Assembly (NCBI RefSeq): GCF_036884655.1
Contig: NC_088340.1
Location: 30,318,001 to 30,382,000, forward strand
Length of the DNA: 64,000 nucleotides
Direction of reading: 5' to 3'
Source: Musa acuminata AAA Group
Taxonomy: Eukaryota; Streptophyta; Magnoliopsida; Zingiberales; Musaceae
Shown: piece after piece, positions 1 to 10,985 of the stretch
Layout of the letters: each line of letters starts with the position of its first letter
Numbering within the stretch: position 1 is the stretch's first letter
The notes under the pieces: generated by a model
What the model was told of the DNA's origin: nothing
The model's database searches: none
The model's input: only the letters and a program-made list of their open reading frames with translations
Translations under genes and position numbers: made by a program

Positions 1-669
1 AAAGCCATCGAGAACCAACTTTAAATGAAGTTAAGATCGATAAGAGAGTTTCATTATGCTTCATTTTTCACAAAGATCAAGATATACATATGAAATTAAA
101 TCCTTACAAGTGTTCATCTCAAAAAATCTTCCTTCATCAAGAAGGAATTCATGTGAGAGAATCATTACATCAAATTCATTTCTCAATAAAAATTCACAAA
201 AGATAAGTTCATACGAGATGCATTTGTCAATTAATTCCATGTATCAAAAATCATTTATTGATAGAGCATAGATATGAAATAAATTTGATATGGCATAGGC
301 TCATGAACTCTCCATTCAAGAACTACACTAAGTCCGGAAGAGAAATACAATAAAATCATGCATTCGGACAATGTTTTGTCATAGCTTTTTAATCACAATC
401 ATGAAGGTAAAATCATCAGTGCTTTGTAGTGCTCAAAGATTAAGAATCCGATGTATGATTAAAACTTCTCTAATCATAATCATGAAAGTATAACATGCTC
501 ATCATCATGGAAACTTTTAGCATCAAGGCACAAAATTTCCAACATCAAAGTAAACATGTTATTGAAGCACACAATCTTATCATCATGTAAAATTCATATT
601 ATAAAATTCTCAGCACCGAATTTAAGTGATCAAAGAATCAAGAAAGTCCGAAAATAAAATTTAACAAAT
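1..669 (-). other. 3' non-coding part of S1
   Basis: AT-rich DNA between the RNase H stop codon of S1 and the window edge. No frame of note. In S4 the same interval is about 950 bp and ends in the polypurine tract, so the tract and 3' LTR of S1 probably lie outside the window. Confidence 0.6.
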
Positions 670-2080
670 TCATGCATTCGGACAAATCAACATTCCTAAC
701 TCTCTTCTAATGACATCAAATTGTTCTTCACTTAAAGGTTTTATAAAAATATCAGCTAATTGATATTTTGTATTAATAAACTCTAGGATTACATCATGAT
801 TAGTGACATGATCTCGTATAAAGTGATACCTAATGTCAATAGGTTTTGTTCTAGAGTATTGAATGAGATTCTTTGTTAAACATATTGCACTTGTGTTATC
901 ACATTTTATGGGGATATTTTTAAGATGAATCTTATAATCTTCTAAAGTGTTTTTCATCCATACAACTTATGTACAGCATGCACTAGCTGCAATATATTCA
1001 GCTTCGATTATAGACAGTGCAACTGAGTTTTGTTTCTTAGATGACCAAGAAACAAATGCGTGTCCTAAAAACTGACATATTCCAGATGTACTTTTTCTAT
1101 CTAATCTACATCCAGCAAAATCTGCATCAACAGAAGCAATTAACTCAAAATTCTCGGATTTTGGATACCATAGTCTTAGGTTTGTGGTTCCTTTAAGATA
1201 TCTAAGTATTCTTTTAACTACTTTGAGATGAGATATTTTAGGATTAGATTGAAACCTAGTACAAAGACCTACACTAAACATGATATCCGATCTTGTTGTG
1301 GTGAGGTATAGTAGACTTCCTATCATACCCCTATAAGTTTTTTGATCAAATCTTTCTCCACTTTCATCAATTTCTAACTTAGTAGAGGTGCTCGTGGGAG
1401 TGTTGATAGCTTTTGAGCTATCCATATTGAACCTTTTTAGCAAATCTAAAGTGTATTTTGTTTGACTAAGAAATGTATCATTACTTAGTTGTTTGATTTG
1501 TAAGCCCAAAATAAAAGTTAATTCCCCCATCAAACTCATTTCAAATTCAAGACTCATACTTTTAGCAAATGATTCACAAAGAGATTCATTCGTTGAACCG
1601 AAAATAATATCATTAACATAAATTTGAATAATAAAAAAATTATTTTTAAAATTTCTGATAAACAATGTAGCATCGACCTTCCCTTTAGAGAAATTATTTT
1701 CAATAAGAAATGAACTAAGTCTCTCATACCAAGCCCTTAGGGTGCGTTTTAAACCAAAGTTATTCAACATAAACTTCTTCAGAAATAAAGCCATTAAAAA
1801 AAGTACTTTTAACATCCATTTGAAATAACTTAAAATTATTACTACTAGTATAGGCAAGGAGCATCCTTATGGCTTCTAATCGAGCTATAAGAGTGAAGGT
1901 TTCTTCATAATCGATACCTTCTTCTTAGTTAAAACTTTTGGCCACTAATCTAGCCTTGTTTCTAACTATGATACCATATTCATCTTGTTTGTTTCTAAAG
2001 ACCTATTTAGTACCAATAACTACATGGTCATTTGGCCTAGGAACAAGCTTTCACACATCATTTCTCTCAAATTGATTTAA
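670..2080 (-). pseudogene. S1 reverse transcriptase and RNase H (Copia pol C-terminus), broken
   Basis: The longest frame (1857 down to 967) holds the RT palm with YVNDIIFG, where YVDD is usual, so a catalytic Asp is replaced. It continues into RNase H with DADFAGC and KSTSG. An ochre codon at 967-969, consistent with CAA to TAA, interrupts the frame. RNase H resumes in the same frame at 957 with CDNTSAICL and ends with a RRELGM motif. The RT N-terminal part (about 1858-2080) is readable only in another frame. The enzyme would copy genomic RNA to cDNA in a virus-like particle; this copy cannot. Confidence 0.88.
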
Positions 2081-2081
2081 C

Positions 2082-3130
2082 TCATTTTGTATTGCGATAA
2101 TCCATGGTCATTTGAACCCTTTTAGATGTGTCACCTATGATTAGCTCCTTAGGATGAGCATCTACATACTTCCAATCCTTGGGTAAGGATGTTTTGGAAG
2201 TAGATGCATCCAAGTTGCTAGATGGAGAAAGGATTTCATTTAAATTCAAAGCATCAAAATTAACATCATCATCAAAATCATCTTTCTTAATTTCGGAAAC
2301 CTCATTGAAAATAACATGAATGGATTCTTCTATAATCAAAGTTTTTTTATTAAATATATGAAATACTTTAGAAATAGAAGAATAGCCAAGAAAAATTCCT
2401 TCATCGGATTTAACATCAAATTTTCTTAAGGCATCTTTTTCATTCAAGATAAAACACTTACACCCAAAAACTTTAAAATATGAAACATTGAGTTTTTTGT
2501 TATTCCACAACTCATTAGGAGTTTTGGTGAGTATGGGTCTTACTAGAACTCTATTCATGACATAGCATGCTATGTTTACCGTTTCGGCCCAAAAATATTT
2601 GGGTAGGCTATGTTCATTCAACATGGTTCTTGCCATTTCTTGTAAATTTCTATTCTTTCTTTCTACTACTCTATTTTGTTGAGGATTTTTTAGAGCAGAA
2701 AAGTTGTGGTTATATCCATTAGATTCACAAAATTCTTGAAAATCACTATTTTGAAATTCACTACCGTGATTACTTCTAATTGTCGAAATCATAGAACCCT
2801 TTTCATTTTGAACAAGTTTACAAAACTTAGTAAAATATCTAAAGCATTCACTTTTGTGTGTCAAAAAATAAGTCCATGTATATCTACTATAATCATCTAC
2901 AATGACAAAAGCGTATTTGCTACCTCTTAGGCTTAATATAGAAATTGGTCCGAACAAGTCCATATGGATCAATTGCAAAGGTTTAGAGGTGCTTATTTGG
3001 TTCTTAGGTTTGAAGCTACCTTTTATTTGTTTTTCTGATTGTCAAGCATCACACACATTATCTTTGACGAACTTGATATGAGGAATTCCTCTTATAAGTT
3101 CTTTAGATGAAATTTCATTGCAAAACAAAA
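2082..3130 (-). pseudogene. S1 integrase, broken
   Basis: The main frame (2978 down to 2082) shows the integrase core: an Asp in VIVDDYSRY, RSNHGSEFQN where the second catalytic Asp is Asn, and the Glu in RVVERKN. It continues into the Copia integrase C-terminal region (FKVFGCKCF, FLGYS). Upstream, the zinc-binding CDAC motif is damaged: a TGA follows CDA. Loss of the second Asp and the stop imply an inactive protein. Integrase joins the cDNA to host DNA in the nucleus. Confidence 0.87.
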
Positions 3131-3517
3131 AAACATATTTCATTACAAAGATCATTAATGTCAATAGTGTATACGTTATTTTGTTTTAATGCAATCATAG
3201 ATTTGTTTTTGTTGGTTTTTCAATAATGCAAGCATTAGATTAAAATTTAACAAAATATCCTTTATCACATAATTGACTAATGCTTAAGAGGTTATGTTTT
3301 AAACCATCTACTAACAAAACATCTTCAATAAAGAAGTTAGATTTGTTACCTATGGTTCCTTTGCCAATTATTTTACCCTTTTGTTGTCTTCGAAGGTGAC
3401 AAATCCTTCGTCTATACTAGTGAGCTTAGAGAATTGAGATGGATCTTCGGTCATATGCTTTGAGCATCCACTATCAAGGTACCATCTCTTGCTCCTAGCT
3501 TGAGGTGGTATACATTT
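3131..3517 (-). pseudogene. S1 protease and pre-integrase region, decayed
   Basis: Translation of the minus strand gives pieces of the Copia protease to pre-integrase region: a WYLDSGCSKH-like active-site stretch near 3455-3485 and an LLSISQL segment near 3270-3300. The pieces are in different frames. The protease would cleave the Gag-Pol polyprotein. Compare the better preserved S4 copy at 27990-28335. Confidence 0.6.
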
Positions 3518-4021
3518 CTATAAAAAAGGATGATTTTTTGATACCCAATTGACCTTGGGTGCCTCAAAAATCGATCTATATTGCTTATCATGTTGCATGG
3601 AATTCTTTACGGTTCCTTTAGGAACCCAAATCAATTTGTTTGGACTATACTTTTTAAATGGACAATGATAAGCTTTATGTCCATGTTTGTAACAAAAGTT
3701 GCATTTATTTTGGGGCGAAATATGCAAGATAGGGCCTTTAATGGAAGTGGTTGGATTTTGATGAGAGCTACTCACAAATCCGATTCCACTTCTTTTATGA
3801 ACGTGACCCTTATTGGTCAGGATCATGTTCAATGACTTGCTACCATCTTTAAATTTCTTCAAGGTATCTTTGAGTAGCAAGTTCTCCTTTTGGAGTATTT
3901 CTAAATTATGACATTTCGTATATGGAGTTAAACTATTATTATGCTCAATTTTTAATTTACCAAAATTGCTAACAAGAGATTCATGCTCCTTTTTTAATGA
4001 TTTATATTTTTTACATTAGAT
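3518..4021 (-). pseudogene. S1 gag C-terminus with second zinc knuckle
   Basis: Frame 3880 to 3518 carries a CX2CX4HX4C knuckle (CNFCYKHGHKAYHC) followed by LIWVPKGT, as in S4 (CNFCCKSGHIAYKC at about 28470). The coiled coil-like region to its right is cut near 4016-4021, where the sequence changes abruptly to an LTR end. Gag coats the genomic RNA; the N-terminal part is absent here. Confidence 0.8.
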
Positions 4022-4114
4022 AAAAACTATCGAAGCATCCTACGTCACTCAAAACACAGATTAAATCATAAACACATATCAAGCGGTTTCATCATCAAAA
4101 TATGAGATTCAACA
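4022..4114 (-). repeat. S2 3' LTR remnant
   Basis: About 93 bp matching the end of other SIRE LTRs in the window (compare 21976-22054): a CGAAGCATCC stretch, the CATCATCAAAATA stretch and the terminal TTCAACA. The outer part of the LTR is missing and the sequence abuts gag of S1. Confidence 0.85.
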
Positions 4115-4127
4115 ATCTCCCCCTTTT
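4115..4127 (-). other. S2 polypurine tract
   Basis: Reads as a run of A followed by GGGGGAGAT on the minus strand, directly before the LTR. It is the expected primer for second-strand cDNA synthesis. The same tract abuts the 3' LTR in S3, S4 and S6. Confidence 0.85.
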
Positions 4128-7100
4128 TTATGATGACAACCACTTGATGACGGAGTTAACCTTAACTCCCGGAGTTTAAACAAACTCCTCCTATCAATAT
4201 GCCATGTTGATCGAACATTAAATTCAAGCCAAATTCAAGTCATTGCAAATATTCATCATGAATATTTACAACAAGTCATCATGCATAACATGATCATACT
4301 TCTCCCCCTTTGTCATCAACAAAAAGGAGAAGTGTCACTTTCTATGTGTTTGAGAGATGAATTCAACTTATTGCATGAAAAACATAATATCAAGTTTTAT
4401 CATCATGCAATTTGTAAGCTTGAAAATTTTGCAAATGCTACATCATGCAGGCTAGCAAAAATTTAGCAAGTGCTATATCACATTAGAATATGCAAGCTAT
4501 CAAGTTTTACATATTCAAGATAGTAAAATAGCATGTCCTACTTTACAACATTTAATAACATTTTAGAACATGCAAGCTTGCAGTTTTAAGATGTTCAAAG
4601 AGCAACTCTTGCTTCTTGAAATATGCAAGTTGCAAGCTATCAAATTTTGCTTCCTTTGCAATGTTTGAGCTTGCAATTTTGCTTCCATTGCAAAGTGCAA
4701 AGTGCAAGTTTAGCATGTTTAGTATCTTGAGATAGTAACTGTTTGCTTCTCTTTAGACTACAAGCTAGCAATTTTTATGATATGCAAGTTTTACTACATA
4801 CAAGATAGCAAAAATTTCGAAAGCAAATGCAAGATAGCTTTCTTGTGTAAGCTCATGATTCTTGCTTCCTATTTGCTTCCCAGTTGTAAGTTTTGCTTCT
4901 TGAGATAGGCAAGATAGCACATTTGCTTGAGATTACAAGATAGCATTTCTTGCTTTTGAGATGAGCAAGCTAATAAGTTTTGCCCCATTTTGCGATGTAT
5001 ACGTTTGTAATTTTTTGCTTCTCTTGTCTTGTGCAAGCTAGCTATCTCCCCCTTTGTCATTGTCAAAAAGAAGGGAAGACCCTTTACATCGATTATGACA
5101 AAGGTAAGTATCAATCTTATTTGTGCATCATTATATTTTCGAATTAAAACATGCTCATTTTCAAAAACCTTATATTTCATTCATGCACGATATTGAATAA
5201 ATCAATCAACATTATGAGCATATCATACATGATACTAAAATTTTTAACTATTTATTAACATTTTGATCATGATACCAAAAATTCATCATTTAGAGCATTC
5301 ATGATACAAAACATTAAATCAACATTTATAATACATCATTTTAGCAACAACTCATAGCATTTTAAATCATGATTCACATCATATATAATACATCACATCA
5401 TAATTAAAAAGCACAAGTATTGCATGCATCATTGCAAATTATAAATGTTTCATATTATGATGGTATCAATTTGTCAAATTTCATCCTACCATGATCATAA
5501 CTTTTTTTCATTTTATCATTGTAAACAAGAAAGAATAAGGGAAGAATAAAATAGTACAAAATATTTCAATTATTTCAAGGCATACAAGCCATAAATCCAA
5601 TGACATCATGTCATGAAAGATAAGACCTCTTGAATTACAAAATACATTATTCATTTTATCAAATCTCTTTTTTTTATAAATAACAAAAATTGTAGGTGTA
5701 CAAAGAAGATATTGTGATTAAAAAAGAATCTCAAGTAGTAAATCCAAGAAATCAATATCATAATTTGAATACAAACTCATTCAAATTCAAATCGTCAAAT
5801 TCATCAAAATCTCAACATTACTTTCAAGAGATTCAAAATGGTATACATAGATTTATCATAATAATCATCAAGATCAATAAGATAGAGAAAAATAATTTTT
5901 CAAGGAAAAAATATTTTCCTCTTTTTAGTTGTTTCAATTCATATGATTTTATTTCATGTATGCCAAATAAAAACATGTATCATGTTTAAAACCAAAGGTG
6001 TAAGATTTATTACAACAAAGATCAATAAGGAACTTTTATTATGGTAAAAATCAATAATCCGTAAATCGCAAGATTCATCATGCGTAATTTCAAAATTTAT
6101 TAAGCATGATCATTATGCACGACACTAAAACATGGTTTTAAAATGTTTAATATTTTCATTAATAATTTCATCATTATTCATCATCATATTTTCAAATTCG
6201 AACATGCACAATTTCAAAACTATATCTTTCATTTTTCATGTATGATACAAATAACACAATCATCATTATGAGCATATTATATATGATATTCAAGCATTCA
6301 TGATATATCATTTTGGCAACATGATCATAGCTTTTCAAATGATAGTATCTAAATGTCAAAGTTCATTACATCCTTTCATGCATGATCATTAACTTCTCAT
6401 TTGTATTTCATACATTATTCAAAATATCAAGAGAATTTTGGTGATGAAATATACATTTCATGAATGCAAGAAATTTTACATAATAAAATTCAAGTCATAA
6501 ATTATCAAGATGTCGAGTAGCATATGTTAATTTGAATAAATCATTTTTAGTCAATACCAAGAAAAATCACATCATAAAAGAATTTTGATTCATGGAAAAA
6601 TTTCATGTATCGAGAAATCAAGATGATAATTTATAAAAAAAAATATTATAAGTTATATTCAAGAGAAAAATCATCATTCGTTTTCAACTCATTCAATTTG
6701 TCAAATCAATATCATGATTTTGATATAACTTATTTCAAATTCAAATCATCAAATCAAAATCATTTTCAAGATATTTATATAAATCAATAAGATAGAGAAA
6801 AATAATTTTCAAGAAAAATGCTTTTCTCTTTCTAGTTATTTAAATTCATGTCATTTATTTCATTTATGCTAGATAAATATGTGCATCAACATTTAGGATC
6901 GAAAAATAAATTTTGTCATAAAAACCATCAAGATCAATAAACCACAAAAATTATTATGTATAACTTTACAATCTCATGCATAAAATCATCAAATCATAGT
7001 ATCAAAATTTCAATATTTTCATTCCATCATTTTGCATTGGTTTCATTGAACATAATTTTGAATGATTCTTATAGATAACTAAAACTTCTTTAGTTTTAAT

Positions 7101-7456
7101 TTATGTGATTGACTTTATATTAGCATGCTCAAATTTTGTTCTTAAGTCAAAACCATACATCATGTTTGACAACCAAAGACATTGTTCGAAATAAAAAATC
7201 ATCAAGCCTTCCATGCAAAAGCCATGCATCATTATTAAGCATGATATTAAATTTCTCAACATTTTCATTAAGACATCAACATGGTTTCAATCAAAATCGT
7301 AAATCATCAAAATACACATTCTTACTTCTCAAGCACATACATAATATTTATATTTAACATTTTATTACATTTTCATTTTTAAACATTAAATTATTAAACA
7401 AGTAATTTTTAAAAAAATTAATCCTAAACTAAATTAAAAATAACTCATGAAAAGTA
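4128..7456 (-). other. S2 AT-rich non-coding internal region
   Basis: 3.3 kb between gag and the polypurine tract where full SIRE elements carry pol. No coding match in any frame. It resembles the same interval in S3 and S6: the purine-tract-like block TCTCCCCCTTTGTCAT recurs (about 4300 and 5046), and a degenerate GCAAG(C/A)TAGC motif recurs densely at 4430-5040. The rest (5180-7456) is rich in ATCATGATTT-like words. Confidence 0.75.
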
Positions 7457-8380
7457 TTATGTAATTTTGAAATAAATTAGGGGGATTTCGATTACCTCAT
7501 CATTGAAAGTGGTTAAGGCATAGTTTGCCAACTCGCCTTTCTTGATTTTCTCCTCATCTTCGGAGGAGCTTGATTCATCCCAATTTGTGTTTTTCTTCTT
7601 GCGTTCAAAGCAAATAGTTCTATTCTTTTTATTTTTTAATTTTTGTTTTATTTGTAGTTTAAGTTTACCATCACTGGAGCTTATGCTCGAGTAGTCTTCA
7701 TGTGTTCTATATCCCAAATCCTTCCTGTCCTTTGGAAGGTTGTTCTCGAGTTCCCTTTCTGTCATATTGTTCATTTCGTAGGTCATTAAAGACCCAATTA
7801 GTTCTTCGAGAGGAAATGTCTTAAGGTCCTTGGTCTCTTGAATAGCTGTAATTTTTGGATCCCAACTTTTTGGAAGGAATCTTAATATTTTAGTTACTCG
7901 TTCAAAGTTAGAAAAACTTTTACCAAGAGTTTTGAGTCTATTGATGACATCCATGAAACGGGTGTACATGTCTCCGATGAACTCACTTAGTTTTATTCGG
8001 AAAAGTTCGTAAGAGTGCATAAGAATGTTAATTTTAGACTCTTTCACTCGGCTAGTACCTTCATGAGTGACCTCAAGAGTTCTCCATATATCAAAAGTCG
8101 AATCACAAATCGAAACGCGATTAAATTCATTTTTTTCAAGTGCACAATATAAGACATTCATACCCTTTATGTTTAAAGCAAAAACTTTCTTCTCCGATTC
8201 ATCCCATACGCTCATCGGAAGAGAAGATTTTTGAAATCCATTTTCAACTTTGTGCCATAAATTCAAATCCAAAGAAAGTAAGAAAACTCTCATTCGAGTT
8301 TTCTAATAAGTGTAGTATGTCCCATTGAAAAAGGGAGGACGAATGAGAGAGCAACCCTCTTGAAGGCAGAAAAGAGCCAT
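7457..8380 (-). pseudogene. S2 Gag without zinc knuckle
   Basis: A 278-codon frame (8293 to 7457) is open, and the full Gag start lies at 8380 (MALFCLQEG). One TAG at 8303-8305 replaces the Trp of YTYWKTR. It matches the Copia Gag capsid domain: FDIWRTLEVTHEG, then MYTRF and LEELIGSLMTYEM. Where S4 has a CX2CX4HX4C knuckle, this frame runs from ICFERKKK straight to NWDESSSSEDEE, so the knuckle is deleted in frame. It ends IPLIYFKIT, as in S3 and S6 (IPLIYFEIT in S6). Capsid assembly is the likely role; RNA binding by a knuckle is not possible. Confidence 0.88.
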
Positions 8381-8415
8381 TTCTATTTGGGTGTTAAACT
8401 AAAGTAGAAAATCGT

Positions 8416-8430
8416 GGCTCTGATACCAAT
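8416..8430 (-). other. S2 primer binding site
   Basis: The minus strand reads ATTGGTATCAGAGCC immediately after the 5' LTR. It is complementary to the 3' end of initiator tRNA-Met, the usual Copia primer. Confidence 0.92.
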
Positions 8431-8949
8431 TGTTATGATCGGAGTGGCACTAAGAGGGGGGGGGCTGAATTAGTGCAACGGATTAAAACTTGTAAGTTTT
8501 AAAAATGATTTCTTAAATACGAGGAGATTTCGTTTCAATAGTAACTTGAGTAGATGAAAACCGAAAGCTAGCAGTAGTGTAAATAACAATTTCAGGAAAG
8601 TAAGAACTCACACATTCAAGGAACACACCAATTTAAAGTGGTTCGGTCAAAATGACCTACATCCACTTATGAAGCTTTCTTCGAAGAGGCTCCCAACTTC
8701 CACTAGCAAATCACTTTGAAGGGGAAGGACAAATACCCCTCTTACAACCTTTTACATTGGTTCACACTCTTATAAATTTTCAACGAGAAAGAAGGAGGTG
8801 AACACTCAAGCAATTGAAAACAAGACTTGCTAAAGACTTTGCTAAGGCTTTTTTTCTCAATCTATTGCTTCTAAAATGTTGTGTTCTCTACTAAGAATTG
8901 AGGGGTATTTATAGACCCTAAGAGGATTCAAATTTAGGCTCCAAATTTT
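8431..8949 (-). repeat. S2 5' LTR, segment 1 (U5/R end)
   Basis: Begins TGTTATGATC and includes the GCACTAA...TTAGTGC hairpin with a G run. TATTTATA (TATAAATA on the element strand) is near 8908. It is cut at 8949 by S3; ATTTT at 8945-8949 is the left target duplication of S3. Continuation is at 16395. Confidence 0.88.
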
Positions 8950-10969
8950 TGTTTGGATCGAGAGCACTAAGAGGGGGGGGTGAATTAGTGCAATGGAAAA
9001 CTTTCTACGATTAAAATCGAAAGCTGCGTTCGAACGATAAAAACAACTTCTGTATTAAAGTCAAACTATACAGGCAGTTTGCAGCTATGATGAAAACCAG
9101 AATATCAGCGCAAACTGAAATCCGACATTCGTACGAAGAAACTGGTTTACGTCTAAATGCTTATTCGTAAATCACTTGATTAGCTAAGACGCAGTTTAAG
9201 CAGGAGTATAAAGGCAGTGTGCAGTTATGGTAAAGCTCAAAACGTAAACGCAATCTGTAATATGATGATCATACGAAAAAGTAGGTTTACGTTTAAACAC
9301 AGATTTATGTCTGAACCTTGAAACTCGTTCGTAAAATCGCAGAGGGCAGTAAGCTATTGAGAAGTTTGCAGTGAAGATAAAATGCTCAAAGGAAATGCAA
9401 ACCGAGATTTAGAGTGGTTCGGTCAATCTTGACCTACTCCACTTTTGGCTTCCTCCACCGACGAGGTCACCGACATCAACTAGAGGCCTTCCTTCAATAG
9501 GCGAAGGCCAACCACCCTCTTACAGATTCACTCCTTTTGACGGGCTTAGGAGACAACCCTTACAGAAGTTTTCTCTCCTCTCTTTACAACTCAAACTTTG
9601 AAGAACAGAAAGAGGAGAACTAGCAGTTTTGAGCTCTAAGAACCATAGAAAGACAGCAAGATTTCGAGTGTATGTTCTTACTCTTTCAGTGCTGAATGGG
9701 TGGGGTATTTATAGGCCCCAACCTAGTTCAAATTTGGAGCTCAAATCTGTCAATTCCCGGAATTCCGGGATCAGGCGGTTGCACCTCCTGATTGGGGCGG
9801 TTGCATCGCCTAGCAGAGCTCGAAGACTAAGCCTCTAGGCGATGCCACCTCTGTTAGGGGCGGTTGCACCTCTCTGCTAGAGCTCGAAGACCGAGCTCAG
9901 GCGGTTGCACCGCCTAACTAGGGAGGTTGCACCGCCTGGCAGAGCTCGAAACTTGAGCTCTGACGGTGCTACCTCTTGAAAGAAGAGGTTGCACCGCCCA
10001 GTCTCGCTCAGAGACTGAGCCCGGGGCAGTGCCACCTCTTGGCTGGGGCGGTTGCACCGCCCAGTCTCGCTGGGAGACATAGCCTGGGCGGTGCTACCTC
10101 CTGGCTTGGGCGGTTGCACCTCCCAGAGTAATCAAGGTCCGAATGGGTTAATCCATTCGGTCCAATTTGATTCTTTCTGGGGCCCAATTGCCCCAAGATT
10201 AAGTTAATGGGATCACCTCCCATTTCTAACTTAATCAATGTGCTAACTACGATTATTTCCTAAGACATATTCTGCAGCTTGCTCCGGTGCGTCAATCGCT
10301 TCTTCCGGCGAACTTCCGTCGATCATCCGATGAACCCTCGGTGATCCTCCTGCGGACTTCCGGCAAACTCCTGGACTTGCGACGATCCACTTGGCAAGTT
10401 CCGACGAGCTCCTTTGGCAAGCTTCTGGACTTCTCGGATTTGTTCCCGCAGAACCTCCGACGATTGTCCGAACTTCCGTCGAGCTCTTGAACTCCCAACG
10501 TGATCATTTTCATGACTCTGGCATAACTCCTATTGCATGTCTTTCTTCCATCATAGTTAATCCTGCACACTCAAAACAAAAACTTCGATCAAGACAATTA
10601 ATCCTAAGCAATTAACCAAGTTGTTCGGCATTTCATTGGTCCCTCGACGCTTCGTCCGATTCTTCGGCGCATCATCCTTTCCTGCAGCCTATTGCCCAAT
10701 CGGCCAGTTGACTCCGCAACTCCGATATCCTTGGCACAATACCCGCTCTTCTTGGCCCGATGCCCGAGTCCACGGCCCGAAGCCTTCTGTCGATACGTCG
10801 ACCGATCCACCGGCCCGACGTCCAATCTTCTAACATGTTCCTCCGGCACAACATGATATTCCTGCTTTAATTGTCTCATCTTAATCAAAGCATCCTGCGT
10901 CACTCAAAACGCAGATTAATTCACAAACATACATCAAGTGGTTTCATCATCAAAATACGAGATTCAATA
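8950..10969 (-). repeat. S3 3' LTR
   Basis: 2020 bp, starts TGTTTGGATC and ends TTCAATA (terminal CA mutated). It holds the GCACTAA/TTAGTGC hairpin (about 8963-8990), TATTTATA near 9704-9711, an array of GGCGGT...ACCGCC palindromes (about 9773-10125), the CCGAATGG...CCATTCGG hairpin (about 10139) and a stretch of TTCCGRCGA-like units (10270-10480). Apparent reading frames here are by-products of the GC-rich repeats. Confidence 0.92.
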
Positions 10970-10985
10970 ATCTCCCCCTTTTTGA
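10970..10985 (-). other. S3 polypurine tract
   Basis: The minus strand reads AAAAAGGGGGAGAT directly before the LTR, as in S2, S4 and S6. Confidence 0.88.

Larger units (their letters stand above)
1..4021 (-). mobile_element. S1: SIRE-type Ty1/Copia retrotransposon, partial (pol and gag C-terminus)
   Basis: Minus-strand domain order, read right to left, is gag zinc knuckle, protease, integrase, reverse transcriptase, RNase H, the Ty1/Copia order. RNase H motifs KSTSG, IKCDNTSAI and RRELGM match the SIRE (Sirevirus/Maximus) lineage. The 3' LTR lies beyond the left window edge. On the right the gag is cut near 4016-4021 and fused to an LTR end of S2. Several stops and frameshifts make it non-functional. 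S1 may be the other half of S5, whose gag N-terminus and 5' LTR lie at 22748-32672; this is inference. Confidence 0.85.

Noticed and set aside
9773..10125. Regularly repeated GC palindromes considered as a CRISPR array
   Set aside because: Plant retrotransposon LTR context; units are short, degenerate and irregularly spaced, with no cas genes.
9629..10903. Cluster of overlapping short frames on both strands in the S3 LTR (same at 15038-16357, 46637-47935, 52899-54235)
   Set aside because: They lie within LTRs and come from the GC-rich palindrome array and TTCCGRCGA-like units; predicted residues repeat the DNA periodicity.
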